Shown piece by piece: positions 1-7,174 of a DNA stretch of 64,000 nucleotides. The notes beneath the pieces are model-generated. The model had not been told where the DNA came from. It made no database searches and saw only the letters and a list, made by a program, of their open reading frames with translations. Location of the stretch: the NCBI RefSeq assembly GCF_022601875.1, contig NZ_JAKVIP010000010.1:1-64000 (forward strand). The letters run 5' to 3'. The stretch comes from Chryseobacterium sp. SSA4.19 (GTDB taxonomy: Bacteria; Bacteroidota; Bacteroidia; Flavobacteriales; Weeksellaceae). The translations under genes were made by a program, and so were the position numbers. Each line of letters opens with the position of its first letter. Position 1 is the stretch's first letter.

Positions 1-70
1 TTGAAGAAAGGCTCAGATTATAAAATCTAAGCCCTGACTTTTTAACTTACACACTTTGTGGGAGAGTGTC
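1..70. mobile_element. Putative IS end (IS256-like terminal repeat), cut by the window edge
   Basis: Homology to the Crp/Fnr family stops abruptly near position 70. Beyond it, read on the minus strand, the DNA begins GACACTCTCCCACAAAGTGT and continues with GTAAGTTAAAA. From memory this resembles IS256-family terminal repeats in Bacteroidota. Only the end lies in the window, so no transposase is visible. The assignment is inference from end sequence plus the interrupted gene. Confidence 0.4.
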
Positions 71-527
71 TTAAATAGCGTGTGGTGGCATCCTCCGAAA
101 CCAGCGGGCTTCTCCGTTCCACTTTTTGCATCAATGCTCTTGAAATGATTTTGTGGACAATTGAATCGAACCCGACAATAGTCTGTAAAAGCTCGAGCCA
201 GTCTTTTCTCTGGAACACAAGAATCGTACAATCGGTTACCGCCTGGACATAAGAGCTTGAGCTGATCTCATTGTCAAAACTCTCCAGATCAACCACCAGA
301 TTATTTTCATCTATAAAATATTTTGTAATTTCCTCGCTGTCCTTATTATAATAGCATACACGTAGAATCCCATTCTTAACGAAACCTACTTGACGGGCAA
401 TCTTTCCGGCTTCTGAAAAATAGCTTTCTTTGGTAAGGTTAATTTCCGTGACTTTGTCGGCAATCAAATCCATTTGCTGCTGGTTCAAATTCCCGAATTT
501 TAATATAAAATCAAATAATTCTTTCAT
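42..527 (-). pseudogene. Crp/Fnr family regulator, 3' truncated (no HTH)
   Basis: The 161-residue product carries the N-terminal cyclic-nucleotide-binding-like beta-barrel of flavobacterial Crp/Fnr regulators and the start of the dimerisation helix (ERRSPLVSEDATTRYL). Intact relatives run about 190 residues and follow TTRYL with a winged helix. Here only about ten unrelated residues follow before the stop. The alternative frame at the junction does not restore an HTH, so this is not a simple frameshift. The DNA-binding domain appears lost to an insertion or rearrangement, and the product probably cannot act as a regulator. ATG at 527. Confidence 0.75.
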
Positions 528-610
528 GAGTGCAATGTAAGTAAAGATAACTTTCCTGCATTTGCCATTTGATAAAAAGAGAAACCCGGAAATCTCTCTA
601 AAATGGATAT

Positions 611-1429
611 TTAATTTACCAAAACCGGGATTAAATGTTCCCAGTTGAGCTGCCTAGCAAAATCAAGAGCTGTTTTTCCGCTACTGGTCTTCAAATTTCT
701 GTCAGCTCCAGCTGTTAGCAGAACTTCGACTGAGCTTAAATTTCCGGCGATAGTTTCTTTGTGGAGAATCGTTAATCCGTTTTCATCTGTATGGGTAAGT
801 TCATCTGGATAGTCTTTTAAAAACTTGACGAAATCGGCCTGCATATTTCTGCTCATCGGGTGTTCAATCAGGTTTTCCGGCTTTTCTTTTTGTTCGTATA
901 CTACTTCAATATCATTAAAATCTCCGAAATCCAGCTGCCATGCCTGATCGTGGTCTTTTCTTTCAGCCGGTGACATATCAGATCTCATTTTCTGAATGGT
1001 AAAACCACCGTACGCTTTTGGCAAAGGCTCTGCGGAAGATGAAAACAGTTTTGAAAGTCCTGTCTGTTTCTTTGTTGCCGGAGTAATAGCGAAAAGCCAG
1101 TCGCTGATCTCATTCAATGGAACGTTAACATAATCGCCTACCTGAATATGAGTCAATTCGTTAGGTTCATTGATCAGATATCCTTTTACATGGTCGCCGT
1201 CAAAATCAATATCATTGATCCACATATGTTCAACGATATTTTCCCCGGTTTCCGGATCTTCCTGATAAAAAGCAATTTTCACACAGGAAACGGTAAGTGC
1301 GGGAATAATTCTTCGGTATTCCCAGGACTGTTCTCTCCAGAAATATTTGAACGTTTCCTGTGCTCTTTTGTAAGCTTCCATCATTCTTGAGTCTGAGCCG
1401 TCTGCAAAAAATATGGGATTGTTTTCCAT
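611..1429 (-). CDS. DUF2314 protein with C-terminal ankyrin repeats
   Basis: 272 residues. Residues about 15-115 match the DUF2314 (YegJ-like) pattern: aromatic-rich start (FKYFWREQSWEYRRI), a central EHMWINDI segment and the VGDYVNVPLNEISDWLF strand. The last ~75 residues form ankyrin repeats (NGLTILHKETIAGNL, then LLTAGADRNLKTSSGKTALD). No signal peptide, so probably cytosolic. The ankyrin part suggests protein binding; the DUF2314 function is unknown. Transcribed alone, with about 200 bp of gene-free DNA on its 5' side. Confidence 0.75.
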   Translation of the reverse strand: MENNPIFFADGSDSRMMEAYKRAQETFKYFWREQSWEYRRIIPALTVSCVKIAFYQEDPETGENIVEHMWINDIDFDGDHVKGYLINEPNELTHIQVGDYVNVPLNEISDWLFAITPATKKQTGLSKLFSSSAEPLPKAYGGFTIQKMRSDMSPAERKDHDQAWQLDFGDFNDIEVVYEQKEKPENLIEHPMSRNMQADFVKFLKDYPDELTHTDENGLTILHKETIAGNLSSVEVLLTAGADRNLKTSSGKTALDFARQLNWEHLIPVLVN

Positions 1430-1642
1430 CGTTTTAAATTTTATGATTTGGTTTTAAAGAATATCGGAATTATTCTGCCTGAAAGTATGATGAATAAAGA
1501 TGTGGTATTTATACGAACTAAAATATGAAAATTATTTCAACAAGGCTTTAAAATTAATATGAATTGATCTCACAGTATCTCTATCCATTGCCAGACGTTT
1601 AAATAATCTCTGAAGATGTTCTGGCTGATATAATTTATTTAT
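1430..1642. other. Intergenic, no feature recognised
   Basis: AT-rich gap between two minus-strand genes. No convincing reading frame, hairpin with T-run or RNA gene was seen. Confidence 0.5.
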
Positions 1643-2071
1643 TCAGACATCTTTTATAAAATCTTCATATTCATAGTAGAATCTCTCAAAGCCATCCATT
1701 TTGTCCACGAAAAATTCAAAAGTTTCCTGCCATGTATTTTTATTGAAAATGGAAATGCCGGATTTTTCAACCCAGATTCTGCTGATAACTTTTCCGTTTT
1801 CAAGAGTAAAATATTCTTCCTTTTGGAAGTCACCGATAAAGTCTTTCAGAATATCTTCCAATGACCATATTTTTTCATAATAGGCATTCCTGAAAATCTC
1901 ATCTTTCATTTCGATGTCTAAAGAAACTTCCGCTTTTTTATTATCTGCGTAAAATTTGAAAGACATATCTTTAATTTTCGTATCATACAAAATCCATTTT
2001 CTCGGAAAAGATTTTCCGAAAGCGGTCCAAAACTCTTTCTTTAACTGCTGTGCTTCCTGTTTACTGAACAT
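1643..2071 (-). CDS. DUF4268 domain protein
   Basis: 142 residues beginning MFSKQEAQQLKKEFWTAFGK, the usual opening of stand-alone DUF4268 proteins in Bacteroidota (FWTAFGKSFPRKW, then KFYADNKKAEVSLDIE). Soluble, acidic and aromatic, without signal peptide or membrane segment. The fold is thought to be nuclease-related, but no catalytic residues can be assigned here. A -7 element lies 4 nt upstream of the ATG, so the mRNA is probably leaderless. Confidence 0.75.
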   Translation of the reverse strand: MFSKQEAQQLKKEFWTAFGKSFPRKWILYDTKIKDMSFKFYADNKKAEVSLDIEMKDEIFRNAYYEKIWSLEDILKDFIGDFQKEEYFTLENGKVISRIWVEKSGISIFNKNTWQETFEFFVDKMDGFERFYYEYEDFIKDV

Positions 2072-2075
2072 ATAA

Positions 2076-2083
2076 CAAATATA
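2076..2083 (-). promoter_or_regulatory. -7 element TATATTTG of the DUF4268 gene
   Basis: TAnnTTTG match on the minus strand, separated from the ATG at 2071 by only four bases. No clear -33 TTTG. Confidence 0.45.
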
Positions 2084-2197
2084 GTGATTTGGCAGAAATT
2101 AAAAGCTGTGTAGGGAAGTTATTGATTTGCTTTAGATACTTCCGATGGATATTTTTAAACCATAATCTTTAAAATTCCACATTCCAAACAATTTTCC

Positions 2198-2205
2198 TAT
2201 TTTTG
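2198..2205 (+). promoter_or_regulatory. -7 element TATTTTTG of the Rrf2 gene
   Basis: TAnnTTTG match ending six bases before the ATG at 2212. A start five to seven bases downstream of this element would give a leaderless mRNA. Confidence 0.45.
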
Positions 2206-2211
2206 TTGTAA

Positions 2212-2619
2212 ATGCTGTCCAAAAAATCCCAATACGCTTTTAAAGCGCTGTCATATCTTGTTGAAAAGAGAAATGACGGCCCTGTTCTTATTTCAGAAAT
2301 TGCAGACCGCAAGAAAATCCCTTTAAAATTTCTGGAAAATATTTTGCTTGAACTTAAAAAAGCAAATATCCTTGATAGTAAAAAAGGGAAAGGAGGTGGT
2401 TACCTGTTAAGGGAAAATCCTGAAAATGTGACCCTGGCAAGAATTATCCGCCTGGTTAACGGCCCCATTGCATTACTTCCCTGCGTAAGCCTGAATTTTT
2501 ATGAAAAATGTGATGACTGCAATGAAGACCACTGCGGGTTGCATGACGTACTGATTGAGGTACGGGACGCTTCTCTGAATATTTTAGATAAGAAGACATT
2601 ATTGGATCTGGTAGATTAG
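2212..2619 (+). CDS. Rrf2 family regulator, probable sulfur/cysteine regulator
   Basis: 135 residues with the Rrf2 winged helix: N-terminal SQYAFKALSYLVEK, recognition-helix region IPLKFLENILLELKKANIL, and wing KGKGGGYLL. Four cysteines (91, 100, 103, 108) lie in the region where IscR holds its Fe-S ligands, so Fe-S or thiol sensing is plausible; CymR-type cysteine regulators lack them. It sits 87 bp upstream of cysH in the same direction, which argues that it controls the sulfate-assimilation genes. That target is inferred from position. Confidence 0.85.
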   Translation: MLSKKSQYAFKALSYLVEKRNDGPVLISEIADRKKIPLKFLENILLELKKANILDSKKGKGGGYLLRENPENVTLARIIRLVNGPIALLPCVSLNFYEKCDDCNEDHCGLHDVLIEVRDASLNILDKKTLLDLVD

Positions 2620-2665
2620 TTCCTTACATACCTCAAATTATTAGTCTACTTGTTTGGTGGGATAA

Positions 2666-2673
2666 TAATTTTG
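2666..2673 (+). promoter_or_regulatory. Probable -7 element TAATTTTG of cysH
   Basis: TAnnTTTG match 33 bp upstream of the cysH ATG, with TTTG at 2652-2655 as a possible -33 element. The stretch between (CTACTTGTTTGGTGGGAT) has weak dyad character and is a candidate Rrf2 site. Confidence 0.45.
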
Positions 2674-2706
2674 TCAGATATTTGCATGACTTCAAATGAA
2701 TAAACT

Positions 2707-3399
2707 ATGCTTTCAAAAGAAGATGCAGCTATACTTGAACAGCTTCCGGCAGAGGAAGGACTGAGATTTGTTTCGTCCAGATTCCAGGATAGAGCCGTTT
2801 TTTCCACCTCACTCGGTCAGGAAGATCAGGTGATTACCGATATGATTTTCAAGGCATCTCTGCCAATAAAAGTTTTCACATTAGATACCGGAAGGCTCTT
2901 CAGTGAACATTACGAATTACTTTCTCAAAACAATGCAAGGTATACATCAAAAACAGAAATTTATTTCCCTGATTCTCAGGATGTAGAGGCTTATGTGAAT
3001 GAAAAAGGCATCAATGCTTTCTACCAATCTGTCGAAAATAGGAAAGAATGTTGTTTTATCCGCAAGGTTAAACCTTTAAACAGAGCGCTTGCCAACGCGG
3101 GAATATGGATTACGGGCCTGCGTTCGGAACAGTCGCAAAACCGTGAGCAGATGCCGGTGCTTGAGTGGGATGAAGAACGGCAGCTGTATAAGTACAACCC
3201 GTTAATGCACTGGAGTTACCAGGAAGTACTGGATTACCTGAAACAGCATAATGTGCAGGAACTGTCTCTTCATAAGAAAGGCTTTATCAGTGTGGGATGC
3301 CAGCCGTGTACCCGCGCAATTACTCAGGACGAAGATCCCCGTGCCGGGCGTTGGTGGTGGGAGAGCTCACATAAAGAATGCGGCCTGCACAGCCATTAA
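2707..3399 (+). CDS. cysH: Adenylyl-sulfate (APS) reductase CysH
   Basis: 230 residues of the PAPS/APS reductase family, which reduces activated sulfate to sulfite. The N-terminal nucleotide-binding fold has FSTSLGQEDQV. Two cysteine pairs, KECCFIRK and GCQPCT, are the [4Fe-4S] ligands that distinguish APS reductases from PAPS reductases. The C-terminal ECGLH holds the catalytic cysteine. APS as substrate agrees with the absence of an APS kinase (CysC) gene or fusion here. First structural gene of cysH-cysD-cysN. Confidence 0.93.
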   Translation: MLSKEDAAILEQLPAEEGLRFVSSRFQDRAVFSTSLGQEDQVITDMIFKASLPIKVFTLDTGRLFSEHYELLSQNNARYTSKTEIYFPDSQDVEAYVNEKGINAFYQSVENRKECCFIRKVKPLNRALANAGIWITGLRSEQSQNREQMPVLEWDEERQLYKYNPLMHWSYQEVLDYLKQHNVQELSLHKKGFISVGCQPCTRAITQDEDPRAGRWWWESSHKECGLHSH

Positions 3400-3416
3400 T
3401 TTTAAAATTTCAAATA

Positions 3417-4325
3417 ATGAATACCCATACATTAGACTATCTGGACCAGCTGGAAGCAGAAAGTATTTACATGATGCGTGAAGTGGCGGCACAGTTTGAA
3501 AAGCCGGCTTTGCTCTTTAGCGGCGGAAAAGATTCCATTACCTTGGTTCATCTTGCGATAAAGGCTTTTGCTCCAATGAAAATTCCGTTTCCTTTGGTGC
3601 ACATCGATACGGGACATAATTTCCCGGAAGCCCTTGAATTCAGAGATTATCTGGCAAAGAATATCAGTGCGGAACTGATTGTACGACAGGTTGAAGACAC
3701 GATCAAAGCTAAGAATCTTACAGAGCCTAAAGGAAAATTTGCTTCCAGAAACTGGCTGCAGACCCATACTCTTTTAGACACGATTGAAGAATTCGGATTT
3801 GATGCCTGCATCGGCGGAGCCCGTAGGGATGAGGAAAAAGCAAGGGCCAAAGAACGTTTTTTCTCTGTCCGTGACGAATTCGGGCAATGGGATCCAAAAC
3901 TGCAGCGTCCTGAACTTTGGAACATCTATAACGGAAGGATCAGCAAAGGGGAAAATGTAAGGGTTTTCCCGATTTCCAACTGGACGGAGCTTGACGTATG
4001 GAATTATATTAAAAAAGAAAAGATTCGCCTTCCTTCGATCTATTTTTCGCATAACCGGGACGTGATTGAATTTGAAGGTCAACTGATTGCCGTTTCAGAT
4101 TTTATCCGGATTGATGAAAACGATACAGTGGTGAATAAAAAAGTTCGCTACAGGACGGTCGGTGACATGACCTGTACTGCTGCCGTTGAGAGTTCGGCGA
4201 CAACGTTGGATGAAGTGGTCAGCGAAATTACGGCTTCGAGGATTTCAGAAAGAGGAGAAACCAGGATTGATGACAAGGTAACGGAAGCTGCCATGGAAGA
4301 CCGGAAAAAAGGAGGATACTTTTAA
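3417..4325 (+). CDS. cysD: Sulfate adenylyltransferase subunit 2 CysD
   Basis: Catalytic subunit of ATP sulfurylase, forming APS from ATP and sulfate with the GTPase CysN. The PP-loop is seen in LLFSGGKDSITLVHL, followed by HIDTGHNFPEALEFRD and the RRDEEKARAKERFFS segment, typical of CysD. The ATG at 3417 gives 302 residues, the usual size; an earlier in-frame ATG at 3378 lies inside cysH and was rejected. It begins 17 bp after the cysH stop. Confidence 0.95.
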   Translation: MNTHTLDYLDQLEAESIYMMREVAAQFEKPALLFSGGKDSITLVHLAIKAFAPMKIPFPLVHIDTGHNFPEALEFRDYLAKNISAELIVRQVEDTIKAKNLTEPKGKFASRNWLQTHTLLDTIEEFGFDACIGGARRDEEKARAKERFFSVRDEFGQWDPKLQRPELWNIYNGRISKGENVRVFPISNWTELDVWNYIKKEKIRLPSIYFSHNRDVIEFEGQLIAVSDFIRIDENDTVVNKKVRYRTVGDMTCTAAVESSATTLDEVVSEITASRISERGETRIDDKVTEAAMEDRKKGGYF

Positions 4326-4329
4326 ATAA

Positions 4330-4461
4330 AATAAATAATCGGCAATGAGTGATAAATAATACAAAACTTACTTCATTTATTACTCATCGATTAACACAAT
4401 TATAAATAGAGTCGTTTAAAAAATTACTCATTACCAATTACTCATTATTAATAATACAAAC
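4330..4461. repeat. Short AT-rich repeats between cysD and cysN
   Basis: The gap holds several copies of ATTACTCATT-like words in both orientations (AATGAGTGATAAATAAT; TTATTACTCAT; AAATTACTCATTACC; AATTACTCATTATTAAT). They can fold back on each other but leave no GC-rich stem or T-run. Function unknown; possibly a small flavobacterial repeat inserted within the operon. Confidence 0.5.
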
Positions 4462-5703
4462 GTGGACATATTAAGATTCATCACTGCGGGAAGCGTGGAC
4501 GACGGCAAAAGTACCCTGATCGGAAGGCTTCTGTATGACAGTAAGAACATATTGATTGACCAGCTTGAAACGCTGGAAAAACAGTCGAAAAACAGGAATG
4601 AAAATGGAATAGACCTTGCCATTGTAACGGACGGACTTAGAGCTGAAAGGGAGCAGGGAATTACCATTGATGTTGCATACCGGTATTTTTCCACTCCGAA
4701 AAGGAAGTTTATAATTGCTGATGCACCGGGGCATATTCAGTACACCAGGAATATGGTGACCGGAGCTTCGAACTCACAGTTAATGGTTATTCTGATCGAT
4801 GCCAGACAGGGCGTGATCGAACAGACGCGGAGGCATTCAATCATTGCTTCATTGCTGAAGATCCCTCATATCGCAGTAGCTGTGAATAAAATGGATCTGG
4901 TAGACTATTCTGAAGAGGTATTCAACGATATCAAAGCGCAATATGATCTGGTTGCCAAAAAATTGGGACTTGAGCATGTCAGTTATTTCCCGATTTCAGC
5001 TTTTCATGGGGATAATATCGTGGAAAGGTCAGATAATATGCCATGGTATCAGGGTGATGTACTGTTATATTTCCTTGAAAATGTCAGCATCCATGCAGAC
5101 CATCATTTTGAAAGTCCGAGATTTCAGGTGCAGTACGTGATCCGTCCGCAGACTGATGAACTTCATGATTATCGGGGGTATGCCGGAGAAGTGATCTCCG
5201 GGATTTACCGGAAAGGGGATGGGGTAACTGTTCTTCCGCAAAATATTCAGACCAGAATTTCAAAGATTGAAACCGCAGGCCATGGAGTTGAGGCCGTTTT
5301 TGCCGGACAGCCGGCTGTTTTACATACTGAAGATGATATTGATATCAGCCGCGGCGATTTTTTGGTGTTCTCAGGAGATCTTCCTAAGGTTGAAAATGAG
5401 ATTGACGCGGTGATCTGCTGGCTTGATACCAAAAGCCTTAATGAAGGGAATAAATATCTTATTCAGCATAAGAGCAGGGTTTTAAAAACCATTGTAAAAG
5501 AAATCGAATATAAAATCGATGTCAATACATTGGAAAAGACAAAGGTTTCAGAAAGCGTCAACCTCAACGAAGTCGTGAAAGTTCGTCTTAAAACAGCCTC
5601 TCCATTGGTGTTTGACCGTTTTGAAGAAAGCAAGGGTACCGGAAATGCTATTCTGATTGATGAAACCAGCCATTCAACCGTAGGAGCAGTAATGATTTTA
5701 TAA
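4462..5703 (+). CDS. cysN: Sulfate adenylyltransferase subunit 1 CysN (GTPase)
   Basis: 413 residues of the EF-Tu-like GTPase that drives ATP sulfurylase. G1 loop GSVDDGKST near residue 10, G3 DAPGH, G4 NKMD, followed by beta-barrel domains. The start is GTG at 4462, placing the P-loop at the expected distance; no ATG fits. No C-terminal APS kinase domain, in line with the APS-type CysH. It follows cysD after 136 bp of repeat-bearing DNA, an unusual gap for two subunits of one enzyme. Confidence 0.93.
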   Translation: MDILRFITAGSVDDGKSTLIGRLLYDSKNILIDQLETLEKQSKNRNENGIDLAIVTDGLRAEREQGITIDVAYRYFSTPKRKFIIADAPGHIQYTRNMVTGASNSQLMVILIDARQGVIEQTRRHSIIASLLKIPHIAVAVNKMDLVDYSEEVFNDIKAQYDLVAKKLGLEHVSYFPISAFHGDNIVERSDNMPWYQGDVLLYFLENVSIHADHHFESPRFQVQYVIRPQTDELHDYRGYAGEVISGIYRKGDGVTVLPQNIQTRISKIETAGHGVEAVFAGQPAVLHTEDDIDISRGDFLVFSGDLPKVENEIDAVICWLDTKSLNEGNKYLIQHKSRVLKTIVKEIEYKIDVNTLEKTKVSESVNLNEVVKVRLKTASPLVFDRFEESKGTGNAILIDETSHSTVGAVMIL

Positions 5704-5796
5704 TCAATATCATGATATAGTTAAGAATGTCTGGAGAATATTAAATGAGATCGTTACAAATTTATTTTTAACCTTAAATTATAGAAAGCAGGTACG

Positions 5797-6678
5797 GTGA
5801 TTTCTAAGAAAGTTCAGTTCAGGCTTAACCTGTTTTTCATAACGGCAGCGGTATTGTTGATTTTTGTTCTGTCCATGTATCAGCTTGGGTATCTTGATGA
5901 ACTCTTTACTGTTTTGGCAAAAGATCATTATATTTTCTACTGGATGCTGTTAGTCGGTGTCCTGGCCGAAATTGTTGCAGGTTCTATGGGTATGGGCTAC
6001 GGCGTAATCTGTACCACTACTCTTTTATTTTTGAATATTCCGCCGCATGCTGTAAGTGCAAGCATTCATTCTGCAGAGAGTTTTACTACTGCTGCGGGAA
6101 GCATAAGCCATATCAAATTAAAAAATGTGAGCAAGAGCCTGGTAAAAAGATTAGCAATACCTGCTGTGGTTGGCGCGGTAATCGGAGCTTTATCTTTAAC
6201 TTATCTCGGAGAATACTATTCTAAAATCACTAAAACACTCATCTCTTTTTATACTTTATACCTCGGTATCCGGATTCTGTCCAATGCATTTAAACCCAAA
6301 CAGGACAAAAAATTGAAAAAGAAAACCAATCTGACCAGACTTGGGCTGGCTGGAGGCTTTATCGATTCATTTGCAGGGGGAGGCTGGGGGCCTTTGGTGA
6401 CTGGAACTCTAATTAAAAATTCCTTTACTCCGCGGTTTGCTGTCGGAAGTTCCACCGTGGCAAAATTTATTTTAACCTTAACAGCGGCAATTACCTTTAT
6501 TTTTACTTTGGGGATCCAGCACTGGAATATTATTCTGGGGCTTCTGCTCGGCGGGATTGTTACCGCACCGTTTTCTGCCATGCTTACTGCCAGACTTCCT
6601 GTAAAAGGAATGTTCCTCCTGATAGGAACTCTTGTCATCGTAATGAGCTCGATAACAGTCTGTAAATCTGTATTTTGA
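5797..6678 (+). CDS. TSUP (TauE/SafE) family membrane permease
   Basis: 293 residues with about eight membrane segments. Two TSUP half-repeats are visible: GMGYGVICTTTLLFLNIPPHAVSASIHSAESFTTAAGSISH, summarised by its GMGYG start, and GGFIDSFAGGGWGPLVTGTLI. GTG start at 5797. TSUP proteins move sulfite, thiosulfate, sulfoacetate or other organosulfur anions. Location 93 bp after cysN suggests transport of a sulfur anion linked to this pathway, but direction and substrate cannot be read from the sequence. Confidence 0.85.
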   Translation: MISKKVQFRLNLFFITAAVLLIFVLSMYQLGYLDELFTVLAKDHYIFYWMLLVGVLAEIVAGSMGMGYGVICTTTLLFLNIPPHAVSASIHSAESFTTAAGSISHIKLKNVSKSLVKRLAIPAVVGAVIGALSLTYLGEYYSKITKTLISFYTLYLGIRILSNAFKPKQDKKLKKKTNLTRLGLAGGFIDSFAGGGWGPLVTGTLIKNSFTPRFAVGSSTVAKFILTLTAAITFIFTLGIQHWNIILGLLLGGIVTAPFSAMLTARLPVKGMFLLIGTLVIVMSSITVCKSVF

Positions 6679-6768
6679 TAAGTATTTTAGGATATGGATA
6701 AAATATAGGCGAAAAATTGATTTTCAGCTTTGAAAATATTCTACATTTACATCCTTAAAATAATAAAT

Positions 6769-7059
6769 ATGAACGTATATGTTGTCGCACTCTTCAGGTT
6801 GAATGAAAACTATCTGATGGAAGCAGTAGAGCTTTTTCAGACGCTGGTAAGAGAAACACGGAAAGAAGAAGGCTGCCTGCAATATGACCTTGTTGAAGAT
6901 AAAGTGACCAAAGGGACTTTTTTCATGGCAGAGCTGTGGGAATCTGAAGAGCACCTGAACCGACACAACGGGCAGGATCATTTACTGGATTTCCGCAGGG
7001 ATATCTCAAAGATGCTGGAAAGCTCTACACAGGTATATAAAGGATCTAAAATTTTATAG
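6769..7059 (+). CDS. Antibiotic biosynthesis monooxygenase (ABM) domain protein
   Basis: 96 residues from the ATG at 6769 (an upstream TTG at 6730 would only add a hydrophobic AT-rich extension). The small ABM ferredoxin-like fold is recognised from FRLNENYLMEAVELFQTLVRETRKEEGC, here noted by FRLNENY and EEGCLQYDL, then FFMAELWESEEHLNRH and a final DFRRDI helix. Members are quinol monooxygenases (YgiN-like) or heme-degrading enzymes. Placement next to the heme locus makes the latter worth considering, but IsdG-type residues are not evident. Confidence 0.75.
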   Translation: MNVYVVALFRLNENYLMEAVELFQTLVRETRKEEGCLQYDLVEDKVTKGTFFMAELWESEEHLNRHNGQDHLLDFRRDISKMLESSTQVYKGSKIL

Positions 7060-7110
7060 TTATTACTCTGTAATTTTTCAGCAAAAGTCTCAGCTAAGAT
7101 TTTATCATTC

Positions 7111-7146
7111 AAAGGCTGCTCACGAATGTGAACAGCCTTTTATTAG
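7111..7146. terminator. Bidirectional terminator between the ABM gene and the T9SS HmuY gene
   Basis: Hairpin AAAGGCTGCTCAC / GTGAACAGCCTTT with T-rich flank; serves the convergent genes ending at 7059 and 7175. Confidence 0.8.
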
Positions 7147-7174
7147 AAAAAATAGAAAGTATTAAATTTAGATT

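Noticed and set aside
13-231. 72-codon frame overlapping the Crp/Fnr gene in another frame
   Set aside because: Considered as a frameshifted C-terminus of the regulator, but it does not encode an HTH; its left part is the putative IS end.
2620-2706. SAM or other riboswitch upstream of cysH
   Set aside because: Too short and without the conserved blocks of known sulfur-related riboswitches; a promoter and possible operator explain it.
3251-3481. Plus-strand frame across the cysH-cysD junction
   Set aside because: Entirely a shadow of cysH and the start of cysD; no independent start signal.
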